The translations under genes were made by a program, and so were the position numbers. 64,000 bases of DNA from an uncultured Actinomycetes bacterium (GTDB lineage Bacteria > Actinomycetota > Actinomycetes > Nanopelagicales > Nanopelagicaceae): NCBI GenBank assembly GCA_903838295.1, contig CAILXX010000004.1:124001-188000 (forward strand), read 5' to 3'. The notes under the pieces are model-generated. The model was not told where the DNA came from. It made no database searches and worked only from the letters and a program-made list of their open reading frames with translations. Below, piece by piece: positions 48,212-56,255 of this stretch. Each line of letters opens with the position of its first letter. The stretch's first letter is position 1.

Positions 48212-48448
48212 ATGACAAACTTACGATTTGGTGGATATTTACTTATCGCCCTGGGCTTTATAAATATGCGCTACCAAACTGGGCACCATAACGTGGTTGC
48301 GCATAGCCTCAGTATTGTGGTGCCGGGCGCACTTCTTCTCCTAGCTACTTTTCTTAAACCAACGCAGAAGTACTTGGAGTCAAGAAATAATAAAATGATA
48401 GTAGGGATTATTGTTCTCTTACTCGTTGGATATTCCTTTATTAATTAA
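48212..48448 (+). CDS. uncharacterised 78-residue membrane protein in the retinal cluster
   Basis: Three short hydrophobic segments (about 6-18, 31-46, 62-76) separated by NMRYQTGHHNVVAH and KPTQKYLESRNNK. No family recognised. It lies between actinorhodopsin and the lycopene cyclase genes and ends two bases before the convergent crtYd, in an otherwise fully dedicated rhodopsin/retinal region, so a role in rhodopsin or carotenoid function is a reasonable guess only. Confidence 0.6.
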   Translation: MTNLRFGGYLLIALGFINMRYQTGHHNVVAHSLSIVVPGALLLLATFLKPTQKYLESRNNKMIVGIIVLLLVGYSFIN

Positions 48449-48450
48449 AT

Positions 48451-48753
48451 TCACTTACGGTTCATGCGTTTTCCGATATAGACCCACATCGACATAGTCG
48501 CCAAAATTAATGAGAAACCAAAAAGAATATCCTCAATCGGTGCACCGGCCAGCCTTCGCCCAATAATGGTGTTTGGGTTGTACATCACGATGTAACGAGA
48601 AGTCAGCCACCAATTTGTAATGAGTTGCATCGGAAAAATAATTGCATAAGAAGTCCAGAATATAGATTTGGTTAACAGCTGGGTGCGGACAATAAATAGG
48701 TCAAAAAAAACTGCAAACAACATGGATGTGACAGCGATATTGCTATAGCTCAT
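48451..48753 (-). CDS. crtYd: lycopene cyclase subunit CrtYd
   Basis: A 100-residue, three-helix membrane protein. The signature NPNTIIGRRLAGAPIEDILFGFSLIL near residue 59-84 is that of the second half of the heterodimeric carotenoid cyclase; in actinobacteria and archaea the CarR/CrtYc-CrtYd type forms beta-rings on lycopene. Overlaps crtYc by 11 bases, so the two are translated together. Confidence 0.85.
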   Translation of the reverse strand: MSYSNIAVTSMLFAVFFDLFIVRTQLLTKSIFWTSYAIIFPMQLITNWWLTSRYIVMYNPNTIIGRRLAGAPIEDILFGFSLILATMSMWVYIGKRMNRK

Positions 48754-49075
48754 CGCCCACCGGCCAGTGTTTCTTGACTTGCCTTACACCTTCAAGGGTC
48801 ATGACGGCTGCGATCGGAACAATTATAAAGAATAGATATTCTTCAAGTGGAATATGAAATGGACCAACTACTCCCAGCATTTGGTGTTCATCGAATTGCC
48901 AATGTCTGTGAGAAATCGCGTAGGCATCCCAACTAAGAAATACAAGTGCAACGGGGAGAATTGAAAGGGCTAGCCTTTTAATGCGTCTAAGCACTCCAAC
49001 TTTGAGCGCAATCTCTAACCAGAATGAACCCACAACGGTAAATGCCAACATCGCGATATAGCCCCACTTGTTCAC
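48743..49075 (-). CDS. crtYc: lycopene cyclase subunit CrtYc
   Basis: A 110-residue, three-helix membrane protein, first half of the split cyclase. Conserved SWDAYAISHRHWQFD (45-63) and IPLEEYLFFIIVP (76-88) are diagnostic. Together with CrtYd it would turn lycopene into beta-carotene, the substrate of Blh encoded divergently 44 bases away. GTG start. Genes making lycopene (crtE, crtB, crtI) are not in the window. Confidence 0.87.
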   Translation of the reverse strand: MNKWGYIAMLAFTVVGSFWLEIALKVGVLRRIKRLALSILPVALVFLSWDAYAISHRHWQFDEHQMLGVVGPFHIPLEEYLFFIIVPIAAVMTLEGVRQVKKHWPVGDEL

Positions 49076-49107
49076 GGGTTCATTCTTCCATTATTCGCCT
49101 GGTTGTC

Positions 49108-49113
49108 TAGAAT
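49108..49113 (+). promoter_or_regulatory. -10 element of leaderless promoter for blh
   Basis: TAGAAT, 6 bases, ATG at 49120. Confidence 0.5.
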
Positions 49114-49119
49114 TGAATC

Positions 49120-50085
49120 ATGAGTTTGGTGGCGAAACGGTTATTTTCAGGAGTTCGGTTATTTTCAAATTATGCCATCCTCTTTGCTGTTGTTTCTAGC
49201 ATCCTTTTTCGCACGATTATTGGTAGCAATAATCTGACTTGGCAGGTCGTCCTATCTGTCTTTGCGCTTATGGTAGGGATACCGCACGGCGCGGTCGATC
49301 ATCTGATTACGATCCCGCGTGGCAGTCGTGGCAGGTTCATGACATTTATTGCGGGTTATGTTGCTATCGCTGTAATTGTGGTTCTAGCGATATTAAAATG
49401 GAATGTCATTGGATTTGAAGTCGTTGTGTGGATGAGCGCTGTGCACTTTGGGTTTGGTGATGCGGCCTTCATTGCTGAAAATGATCATTTATGTGGGAGC
49501 AAATCGTCACCATTCATGCTCAAAGCCATTTATGCCCTGCCTGCAGGAACTTTGCCAGTGGTAATCCCATTAGTTCAACAGAAGAGTTCTAGCGCCTTAA
49601 ATCGGGTAAATCCAAAGTTGGTTAATTGGGCTGGACACTATGCGCAAGATTTAAAAGGAGCAGTTGCTGGCTTGGCGATATTTGCAATAGTTGTGCTGAC
49701 AATAAATAGGAAGTTTAAGAATGTGACAGACCTTCTGTTACTTGCTGCGCTTGCTTTTTTTACACCACCACTTGTTGCATTCTCATTTTATTTTGGGTGC
49801 TGGCATGCTACCCGACATACGGCTCGGCTAACTTCGCTCCTGCCAAAATCACAAGCAGCATTAGCAGCGGGGGATATAAGGCGATCCTTACTATCGGCTG
49901 TTAATCCTGGCTTACCGGCACTTGGCGGGACTGTTCTTGTTGCAATATTTTTAGCGCTCTTTGATCATCATGGTCTAACTTCTTCACTCTTCTGGTCGCT
50001 TTTGGTAGTTGTGTGGGCGCTTACCGTTCCGCATATGATCGCGACATCAACATTGGATAGTAAAGCTTTATTTACCAAGGAATAA
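49120..50085 (+). CDS. blh: beta-carotene 15,15'-dioxygenase Blh (retinal synthase)
   Basis: Brp/Blh-family membrane iron enzyme cleaving beta-carotene into two retinals, the chromophore of actinorhodopsin. 321 residues. Iron-ligand histidines: GIPHGAVDHL (near 52-61), SAVHFGFGD (106-114), FYFGCWHATRHTARL (near 223-237) and VPHMIATS near 306. About eight TM helices. The 3' end overlaps the convergent SDR gene by 14 bases. Confidence 0.92.
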   Translation: MSLVAKRLFSGVRLFSNYAILFAVVSSILFRTIIGSNNLTWQVVLSVFALMVGIPHGAVDHLITIPRGSRGRFMTFIAGYVAIAVIVVLAILKWNVIGFEVVVWMSAVHFGFGDAAFIAENDHLCGSKSSPFMLKAIYALPAGTLPVVIPLVQQKSSSALNRVNPKLVNWAGHYAQDLKGAVAGLAIFAIVVLTINRKFKNVTDLLLLAALAFFTPPLVAFSFYFGCWHATRHTARLTSLLPKSQAALAAGDIRRSLLSAVNPGLPALGGTVLVAIFLALFDHHGLTSSLFWSLLVVVWALTVPHMIATSTLDSKALFTKE

Positions 50086-50773
50086 TATTGCGGTCTTCCC
50101 ACAGAACACCCGTGTGGTCTGTCGCAGGTTCAAAGTTCCGGCTTGCCAACCAAATTGCTGTTTCTGCGCCTTCTTCAACGCTCCTCGGAGCATCTGGACC
50201 ACCCATATCGGTGCGTGTGTGGTTAGGGCAGACCGCATCAATCAAGATTCCGCGGGATCCTAATCCAGTTTCGTGTGCAAAATTTCTTACAAGGGCGTTC
50301 ACGCCGGCTTTTGAGATTCGATATGGTGCCAAACCACCAGCGTTGCCGGGTCCTGACATTCTGCCCAGGCATGCGGAATACACGATAATGCGACCGCTTC
50401 GCCTTTCAACCATTCCTGGCCCAAGGATATTGAGAGAAAGAAAAACTGAATCTAAATTGATGCTAAGGACTCGTCGCCACTCTTCGATACTTGTCCGCAT
50501 CGTCTTTGACATCTTTTCACTCATAACTCCGTGAGCAAGAATTAAGGTGTCAGGGACTCCAAATTCTGCAATCGCTTCTTCCAAAACCATTTTTGAATTC
50601 TGTAGGTCAAGAAAATCTATAACCTTAAAATTTGCCCCAATATCAGCTGCGGCAATTTCTAGTTTTGTACGGTCTGTCGCAAAAAGAAGAACTTCTGCGC
50701 CAGATCTCCGTAGCGCCTTGGCGGTCTCTAGCCCCAAGCCACGTGATCCACCGGTTACGAATGCAAGAGTCAT
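50072..50773 (-). CDS. short-chain dehydrogenase/reductase
   Basis: A 233-residue SDR. GGSRGLGLETAKAL at 8-21, ILAHGVM in place of NNAG, catalytic Ser in IVYSACLGRMSG and the Tyr-x3-Lys as YRISK. Its nucleotide-binding start is typical; the AHGV variant of the NAG motif occurs in several subgroups. Leaderless: TAAAGT lies 6 bases before the ATG. Proximity to the retinal genes raises the possibility of a retinal or carotenoid reductase, but nothing in the sequence requires that. Confidence 0.8.
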   Translation of the reverse strand: MTLAFVTGGSRGLGLETAKALRRSGAEVLLFATDRTKLEIAAADIGANFKVIDFLDLQNSKMVLEEAIAEFGVPDTLILAHGVMSEKMSKTMRTSIEEWRRVLSINLDSVFLSLNILGPGMVERRSGRIIVYSACLGRMSGPGNAGGLAPYRISKAGVNALVRNFAHETGLGSRGILIDAVCPNHTRTDMGGPDAPRSVEEGAETAIWLASRNFEPATDHTGVLWEDRNIIPW

Positions 50774-50779
50774 ACATGT

Positions 50780-50785
50780 ACTTTA
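50780..50785 (-). promoter_or_regulatory. -10 element of leaderless promoter for the SDR gene
   Basis: On the minus strand TAAAGT, 6 bases, ATG at 50773. Confidence 0.45.
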
Positions 50786-50852
50786 CTTTTGCACTGGTTT
50801 AGCTGCCATTTGATGCCTAGTAGACTCTGGCATCACGTTTTATCAATATAGC

Positions 50853-50928
50853 GCCCCGATAGCCCAATGGCAGAGGCAGAGGACTTAAAATCCTCCCAGT
50901 GTGGGTTCGACCCCCACTCGGGGCACCA
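50853..50928 (+). tRNA. tRNA with anticodon UAA (Leu) but a short class I variable loop
   Basis: Full cloverleaf: acceptor GCCCCGA/TCGGGGC, D stem GCC/GGC with GG in the loop, anticodon stem GAGGA/TCCTC with loop CTTAAAA (anticodon TAA at 50886-50888), variable loop CCAGT of only 5 bases, T arm GTGGG-TTCGACC-CCCAC, discriminator A and an encoded CCA (50926-50928). Bacterial tRNA-Leu is normally class II with a long variable arm, so the identity is unusual although A73 and the anticodon point to leucine (UUA codons). Confidence 0.85.
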
Positions 50929-50933
50929 GTCCG

Positions 50934-50954
50934 CGCTATCGCCAGCCGGTAGCG
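50934..50954 (+). other. hairpin after the tRNA
   Basis: CGCTATCG and CGGTAGCG pair over 8 bp (one wobble) with a 5-base loop; no T-run follows. It may help 3' processing or weak termination of the tRNA transcript before the speB-like promoter at 50958. Confidence 0.4.
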
Positions 50955-50957
50955 AGA

Positions 50958-50963
50958 TAGGAT
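50958..50963 (+). promoter_or_regulatory. -10 element of leaderless promoter for the ureohydrolase gene
   Basis: TAGGAT, 6 bases, ATG at 50970. Confidence 0.5.
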
Positions 50964-50969
50964 TTGTAA

Positions 50970-51935
50970 ATGGGCGATATCAATAAACCGAGAGTGACCA
51001 ACGGCAAGATTGTCGGTCAAATCGATGCTACTAAAGTCCCGCGATATAGCGGACTCACAACTTTCGCCCAGTTACCAGAACTTCACGAAGTATCTGATGT
51101 TGATGTGGCCATCGTTGGCATCCCCTTTGATAGCGGTGTTTCATATCGCCCTGGTGCCCGCTTTGGACCGAGCCATGTCCGCGAGTCAGCACGTTTGTTG
51201 CGCCCTTACAATCCTGCCGGAGATGTTTCACCATTCTCGCAACAACAAGTTGCAGATGCGGGTGACTTTCCCGCTAATCCCTTTGATATTGAAGAAGCAA
51301 TCGCCAGCATTCACAAGAGTTATGACCAACTTGCAGAGCGAGCAAAACGCATAGTGACCATCGGTGGTGATCACACGATCACTCTTCCGATCTTGCGTTC
51401 GCTCCGAGCTAAGCATGGGCCAATCAGCGTCGTTCACTTTGATGCCCACCTTGACACTTGGGATTCATACTTTGGCGCCGATTACACCCACGGCACCACA
51501 TTTAGGCGTGCCAGCGAAGAAGGATTGCTCGATCCCGAAGGCTGCATGCATATCGGTATTCGTGGCTCACTCTATGCTGCAAAAGATTTAACAGATGATA
51601 AATCTCTGGGATTCCAGATCTTTACTAGCATCGAGTTCCAGGATCTTGGCGCAAGTGAAGCAATTAAGAAGATGCACGCCCGCGTCGGCCAACGCCCTGT
51701 TTATATCAGCATTGATATCGATGTTCTAGACCCGGCCCATGCACCAGGCACTGGCACGCCAGAAGCAGGTGGACTTACAAGCCGGGAACTCCTTTCGGTA
51801 CTCCGTGCTACCGCGAGCATGAATGTCATCGGCGCAGATGTCGTGGAAGTAGCCCCGGCTTACGATCATGCTCAAATAACTGGTGTCGCGGCCTCTCACG
51901 TCATTTATGAACTTATCAGCGCCTTCGCAAAATAA
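50970..51935 (+). CDS. speB: agmatinase-like ureohydrolase
   Basis: A 321-residue binuclear manganese enzyme of the arginase/agmatinase family, releasing urea from a guanidino compound. Metal ligands in GGDHT (near 130), DAHLDTWD (155-162) and [19 protein letters not shown] (248-266). The [20 protein letters not shown] block matches agmatinase and guanidinobutyrase. Exact substrate (agmatine, guanidinobutyrate or others) cannot be decided. The 225 bases after it hold no gene that I can see. Confidence 0.88.
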   Translation: MGDINKPRVTNGKIVGQIDATKVPRYSGLTTFAQLPELHEVSDVDVAIVGIPFDSGVSYRPGARFGPSHVRESARLLRPYNPAGDVSPFSQQQVADAGDFPANPFDIEEAIASIHKSYDQLAERAKRIVTIGGDHTITLPILRSLRAKHGPISVVHFDAHLDTWDSYFGADYTHGTTFRRASEEGLLDPEGCMHIGIRGSLYAAKDLTDDKSLGFQIFTSIEFQDLGASEAIKKMHARVGQRPVYISIDIDVLDPAHAPGTGTPEAGGLTSRELLSVLRATASMNVIGADVVEVAPAYDHAQITGVAASHVIYELISAFAK

Positions 51936-52148
51936 AAGGTAGCGATTTAGCCCCCAAAGTTCCTTGTTCTCGAAAGTTAAATGAGTCAATCGCCTTAAAA
52001 TTTACACCAATGGAATCGACACCTTCAAAGGCGAAAGACTAAACCATGGCTTAGAACCACGGCGATCAAGCGGGGCACGATAGCTTAAAACGAGAATTCA
52101 CTTTGCGCTCATCGTTTGCTTTTGCTTTGAACTTCACCCCTTAGCAAG

Positions 52149-52154
52149 TACTCT
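52149..52154 (+). promoter_or_regulatory. -10 element of leaderless promoter for the C-N hydrolase
   Basis: TACTCT, 6 bases, ATG at 52161. Supports the first of two possible start codons. Confidence 0.45.
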
Positions 52155-52160
52155 TTCTTA

Positions 52161-53075
52161 ATGCTGAAAGTAATGACTGCGATTGACACAAAATATAATT
52201 CACCAGCTCAAGTTGCGCTTCCAACGCGGGGAAACCTGCGGATAGCTTTGATTCAAGAAGCGTGGGAAGGCAGCCTTGAGAATCAGAAAAGTGCATACTT
52301 GTCAGCGATCGAGCAGGTAAAACCATTTTCTCCTGACTTAATAGTTTTGCAGGAGTTATCGCTCTACCCTTATGCATGTACTCAGCCAGATGCGCAGGAA
52401 CGATTTATAGCGGAGAAGATTGATGGTCTGAGTTATAGATTTGCTTCCGAACTCGCCATAGCGAGTAATGCATGCATTGCCATTTCATTATTTGAAGATA
52501 CTGACGATGGAAAATTTAACTGCGCAATAACAGTTAATCCTGATGGTGAAATTATTCTTAAAACTCGAAAAACCCACATACCTGTAACGGCTGGATATTA
52601 TGAAGATAAATACTTTGATCCAGGCAACAGCAAAGTGTCAAATGTCTTGGTTGCGGGAGCGTTAGTTGGAACCCCAACGTGTTGGGATCAGTGGTTTCCA
52701 GAATTAGCCCGTGCATATGGGCTTCTCAATACAGATTTGGTCTGCTACCCAACGGCCATTGGTACCGAGCCTGATCATCCCGATTTTGATACCCAACCGC
52801 TGTGGAAAGAGATGATGGTCGCACATGGGATCGCCAATGGCATGTTTGTAGCCGCGGTAAATCGGATTGGTACAGAGGATGGAATCACTTTTTACGGTTC
52901 GTCTTTTATCAGCGACCCCTATGGCCGCACAATCCTGCAGGCCCCACGGGATGAATCCGCAATTCTGGTTGCCGATCTACACCTTGACTATAAAAAAGAT
53001 TGGCTAGACCTCTTCCCCTTCTATTCAACTCGCCGGCCAGAAATGTACAGTTCGCTAACCAACAAAGGAGATTAA
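52161..53075 (+). CDS. carbon-nitrogen hydrolase, N-carbamoylputrescine amidase-like
   Basis: Nitrilase-superfamily enzyme of 304 residues. Catalytic triad: Glu in VLQELSLYPY, Lys in KTRKTHIPVTAGYYEDKYFDPG and Cys in GTPTCWDQWFPELARAYG. The stretch CYPTAIGTEPDHPDF ... HGIANGMFVAAVNRIGTEDGITFYGSSF closely follows the AguB pattern. It would hydrolyse a carbamoylated amine to ammonia, CO2 and amine. An agmatine deiminase is not here, so the true substrate may differ. Followed 6 bases later by the amidohydrolase gene. Confidence 0.82.
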   Translation: MLKVMTAIDTKYNSPAQVALPTRGNLRIALIQEAWEGSLENQKSAYLSAIEQVKPFSPDLIVLQELSLYPYACTQPDAQERFIAEKIDGLSYRFASELAIASNACIAISLFEDTDDGKFNCAITVNPDGEIILKTRKTHIPVTAGYYEDKYFDPGNSKVSNVLVAGALVGTPTCWDQWFPELARAYGLLNTDLVCYPTAIGTEPDHPDFDTQPLWKEMMVAHGIANGMFVAAVNRIGTEDGITFYGSSFISDPYGRTILQAPRDESAILVADLHLDYKKDWLDLFPFYSTRRPEMYSSLTNKGD

Positions 53076-53081
53076 CGGCAA

Positions 53082-54692
53082 ATGGGATCAACTCTTTTTA
53101 CTAATGGACTGGTCTGGCCCGGCACTTCAGGGGCTGCATTTCACGAGGCGCTAGCCATCGAAGGTTCGAAGATCATCGCAGTTGGTAATGACGCGCTTAG
53201 TATGAAATGTGACCGAGTTGTTGACTTAAAAGGGGCATTTGTTTCCCCGCCTTTTGCAGATGGACATGCTCATCCACTCTTTGGCGGTCGCCAGTTCTTT
53301 GGTCCACAAATAACTGGTTTAGAAACTATTGAAGAAATTTTGGCAGAAATCAAGAGGTTCGCCGATGCGAACCCGGACCAAGAATGGATCATTGGCGGCA
53401 CATACGATCCAGCTATTGATCCCGATGGATTTTTCGATGCAAAGCTTCTGGATTCTGTTGTTGCAGATCGTCCGGTTGTTTTAAATGCGATGGACTATCA
53501 CACCATTTGGGTGAACACAGAAGCAATGCGTCGAACAGGTGTAGATACTTTCACCGGTGAATTAGAGATCGGAACCGTTGTTCGTCGGCCAGATGGAACA
53601 GCTATGGGCACTCTGCGCGAATGGGATGCGGTTAATTTAATTATGAGCAAGGCGCCATTGCCATCAAAAGCTCGTGAGATCAAGGCGTTGGAATATGCGA
53701 GCAAGCGATATGCAGCCGATGGAGTCACGTGGTGGTTAGATGCCTGGGTTGATCGTGGAATGGCTGAAGCGTATTTAGCTGCCGAAGAAGCTGGAGTTCT
53801 ATTGCAAGGTGTAAATCTGGCTTTTCGTGCAGATCCACGCTCATGGCAAGAGGATCTCCCTTACTTTTTAGAGCGTCGTAAAGACATTGAAAGTGCACCA
53901 AAAAATAGGAACTTAACTGCCAAGACTGTGAAGTTTTTTGCCGATGGCGTCATCGAAGGTGGTACGGCGGCGCTTTTGGAGCCCTATTCGAATGACCCAT
54001 GTTCACACGGAATGCCGGTTTGGCAGTGGCCAGAAATGACTAAAGCCGTAGTGGCGATGGACAAGGCCGGTTTCCAAGTGCATATTCATGCGATCGGTGA
54101 TGCAGGGATTAGAGCAGCTTTAGATGCGCTGGAAACTGCTATCAAAACCAACCCCGCATGGGATCGTCGTCCAACAATTGTTCACGTTCAATTGCTAGAT
54201 TCTGTTGATCTACCTCGTTTTACCGAACTTGGAATTATCGCGAATTTTGGACCACTTTGGACACGACAAGATCCAATGCAAGCCATCTCTAGTGCTCCAC
54301 GGATTGGTCCAGAACGCGCCGATCGGCAATATTTAATGCGCTCTCTGCTTGATAATAAAACACGCGTCGCCTTTGGTAGCGATTGGCCTGTCACAAGCGA
54401 GATCCCATTAGAGGGGATTGCAGTGCCTGTTCATCGCCAAACTCCCGATAGAAAGCCGGAAGGTGGATGGATGCCTCATGAAGCAATTACTATCCAAGAA
54501 GCATTTCAGGCATATACACATGAAGTCGCTTATCAGGCATTTGAAGATTCTTCATGGGGAACTTTGGCGCCAGGATTCAATGCGGATTTTATAATTCTCG
54601 ATACAAATCCATTTGAAATTGATCCGCACGATGTTCCAAAAATTAATGTATTAAATACCTATCGAAACGGAGAAGCCATTTACTCGCGATGA
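53082..54692 (+). CDS. amidohydrolase family 3 (YtcJ-like)
   Basis: A 536-residue metal-dependent amidohydrolase. DGHAHPLFGG (near 60) supplies the first metal His pair, KFFADGVIEGGTAALLEPY the middle block, HIHAIGDAGIRAALDAL and GSDWP (near 434) the later ligands; the C-terminal beta domain ends with LAPGFNADFIILD. It probably hydrolyses a cyclic or N-acyl amide. Ribosome binding site AAAGGAG. Its final codons form the 5' arm of a terminator stem. Confidence 0.82.
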   Translation: MGSTLFTNGLVWPGTSGAAFHEALAIEGSKIIAVGNDALSMKCDRVVDLKGAFVSPPFADGHAHPLFGGRQFFGPQITGLETIEEILAEIKRFADANPDQEWIIGGTYDPAIDPDGFFDAKLLDSVVADRPVVLNAMDYHTIWVNTEAMRRTGVDTFTGELEIGTVVRRPDGTAMGTLREWDAVNLIMSKAPLPSKAREIKALEYASKRYAADGVTWWLDAWVDRGMAEAYLAAEEAGVLLQGVNLAFRADPRSWQEDLPYFLERRKDIESAPKNRNLTAKTVKFFADGVIEGGTAALLEPYSNDPCSHGMPVWQWPEMTKAVVAMDKAGFQVHIHAIGDAGIRAALDALETAIKTNPAWDRRPTIVHVQLLDSVDLPRFTELGIIANFGPLWTRQDPMQAISSAPRIGPERADRQYLMRSLLDNKTRVAFGSDWPVTSEIPLEGIAVPVHRQTPDRKPEGGWMPHEAITIQEAFQAYTHEVAYQAFEDSSWGTLAPGFNADFIILDTNPFEIDPHDVPKINVLNTYRNGEAIYSR

Positions 54693-54715
54693 GTAAATGG
54701 CTTCTCTTAGTTTTT
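54670..54715 (+). terminator. intrinsic terminator overlapping the amidohydrolase stop codon
   Basis: A perfect 16-bp stem, GAGAAGCCATTTACTC (54670-54685) with its complement at 54691-54706, a 5-base loop, then TTAGTTTTT. The 5' arm lies within the last codons and the TGA stop (54690-54692) spans the loop and the 3' arm. Confidence 0.9.
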
Positions 54716-54721
54716 AATTGC

Positions 54722-56152
54722 TTAGTGCGAAGTTAGATTTCCTTCATCAGCGGCCATCTTTGCTTCCTTGCCTAAGTCGATTCCGCGAGCAAGAATCAAA
54801 TAAACTATTGCACTTACTGGAAGTCCGACAAAGAGTGAATAATCAACACCCGATAGGCTTTTTGCGATTGGGCCTACATAAGGTGTCGTTACAAAGAATG
54901 GAATCATTGTTATAAAACCGACGATATAAGCGGTATTACCGCGCCATCCCCATCGGCCATAAATTCCATCCTTCTTGAAAATTTCACCTATGACATAAAC
55001 GCCTTTACGCACCAAGAAGTAGTCAACCAAGTTAACGGCTGTCCATGGTGTGAAGAGGTAGGCCAAGAAGACCAGTGCATTTCCATAGAAAGTATTGAAA
55101 CGAGCTTCGCCCACGAATTGAGCGATACCCCATACAGAGACACCCATAACAAAGAGCGCAATTACACGCAGCTTTTTAGTTGGTTTAATCTTCTTAAATG
55201 AATCCAGCATTGAAATCAGTGTCAATGAGCCACCATATGCATTTACTGACATAACAATCAGTAAGCCAAGCAACAAAAGAATCAGAAGTATTGTTCCAAA
55301 TCCTTTGAAGATTGAATCACCAACGGACTTAAATGCTGCAACCGGAGTTAATTTTCCATCCGGTCCAGATGCAAGTGCACCAAGTGCAAAGACCCAAACA
55401 CCCGACAGTCCACTTGCAAGATACGTTACCCAGAAGGTTGAGCGAACCCCAACTTTACCTGGCAGATAACGTGAGTAATCAGAAACATATGGCGCCCAAC
55501 CAAGTTGGAAACCAGCAATGATCACGAAGGCGGTCATAAATGGAGCCAATTTAAATGTCCCAAGGTCCCAAGCACCGGCTGGGAAGTGGCCACGAACTAT
55601 GACACCGATGGTCATTACAGCAAGGGCAACAATAGATGGCCAGAAAAGTACCTTGTTCACAAAGTGGATTTGGCTATATCCATAAATTGCGATAACGGTT
55701 GCGATGGCGGCGGCAATAAAGAATCCAGCTTGTGCTGGCACCTTAAATACTTCATGCATCGCAGATCCGGACAAGATTGCATCTGAGGTGTTATAGGCAA
55801 CATAGTTAGCGAGTGCAAAAACCCAAACAGTTAGCGCCGCGCCGATATAACCAAATTGAGCGCGAGATTGAACTAATTGTGGAAGTCCTAACTGAGGACC
55901 CTGCGCTGAGTGAAAGGCCATAAAGAAGGTACCAAACAAAGAACCTAGGACCACCGCGATGATTGTCCAGATTAAGTTACATCCGAGCGAAAGGGCAACA
56001 ACACCTGTCGCCATAGCCGTTAAGTTAACGTTGCCAACGAACCAAACGTTTCCTAAGTCACGAGCCTTACCAAAACGTTCTGAGTGGGGTACCCAGTCAA
56101 CACTTCGAGTTTCTACATCAGAAGGTGCGAGTGCTTTCTCTGTCGAACTCAT
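54722..56152 (-). CDS. NCS1-family nucleobase/allantoin-type permease
   Basis: A 476-residue membrane transporter with about twelve TM helices. Family hallmarks: DLGNVWFVGNVNLTAMATGVVALSLG near the start and GFQLGWAPYVSDYSRYLP near residue 190; other members carry uracil, cytosine, hydantoins or allantoin with H+ or Na+. The frame opens 37 codons upstream, but the ATG at 56152 has AAAAGGAG just before it and matches family starts. Convergent with the amidohydrolase, so import plus hydrolysis of a nitrogenous ring is plausible. Confidence 0.87.
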   Translation of the reverse strand: MSSTEKALAPSDVETRSVDWVPHSERFGKARDLGNVWFVGNVNLTAMATGVVALSLGCNLIWTIIAVVLGSLFGTFFMAFHSAQGPQLGLPQLVQSRAQFGYIGAALTVWVFALANYVAYNTSDAILSGSAMHEVFKVPAQAGFFIAAAIATVIAIYGYSQIHFVNKVLFWPSIVALAVMTIGVIVRGHFPAGAWDLGTFKLAPFMTAFVIIAGFQLGWAPYVSDYSRYLPGKVGVRSTFWVTYLASGLSGVWVFALGALASGPDGKLTPVAAFKSVGDSIFKGFGTILLILLLLGLLIVMSVNAYGGSLTLISMLDSFKKIKPTKKLRVIALFVMGVSVWGIAQFVGEARFNTFYGNALVFLAYLFTPWTAVNLVDYFLVRKGVYVIGEIFKKDGIYGRWGWRGNTAYIVGFITMIPFFVTTPYVGPIAKSLSGVDYSLFVGLPVSAIVYLILARGIDLGKEAKMAADEGNLTSH

Positions 56153-56255
56153 AAATGCTCCTTTTCGCTTCGGAATCTCCGAAGTATGCGTAAAAGGGTA
56201 AAGGGAATCGTCACAAAAATCACTCATACCGAGGAGTTTTTTAGAAGTTTTTAGG

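Noticed and set aside
51936-52160. Guanidine riboswitch or small RNA between the ureohydrolase and the C-N hydrolase
   Set aside because: No match to the ykkC consensus I know and no stable extended fold; only a -10 element before 52161 is supported.
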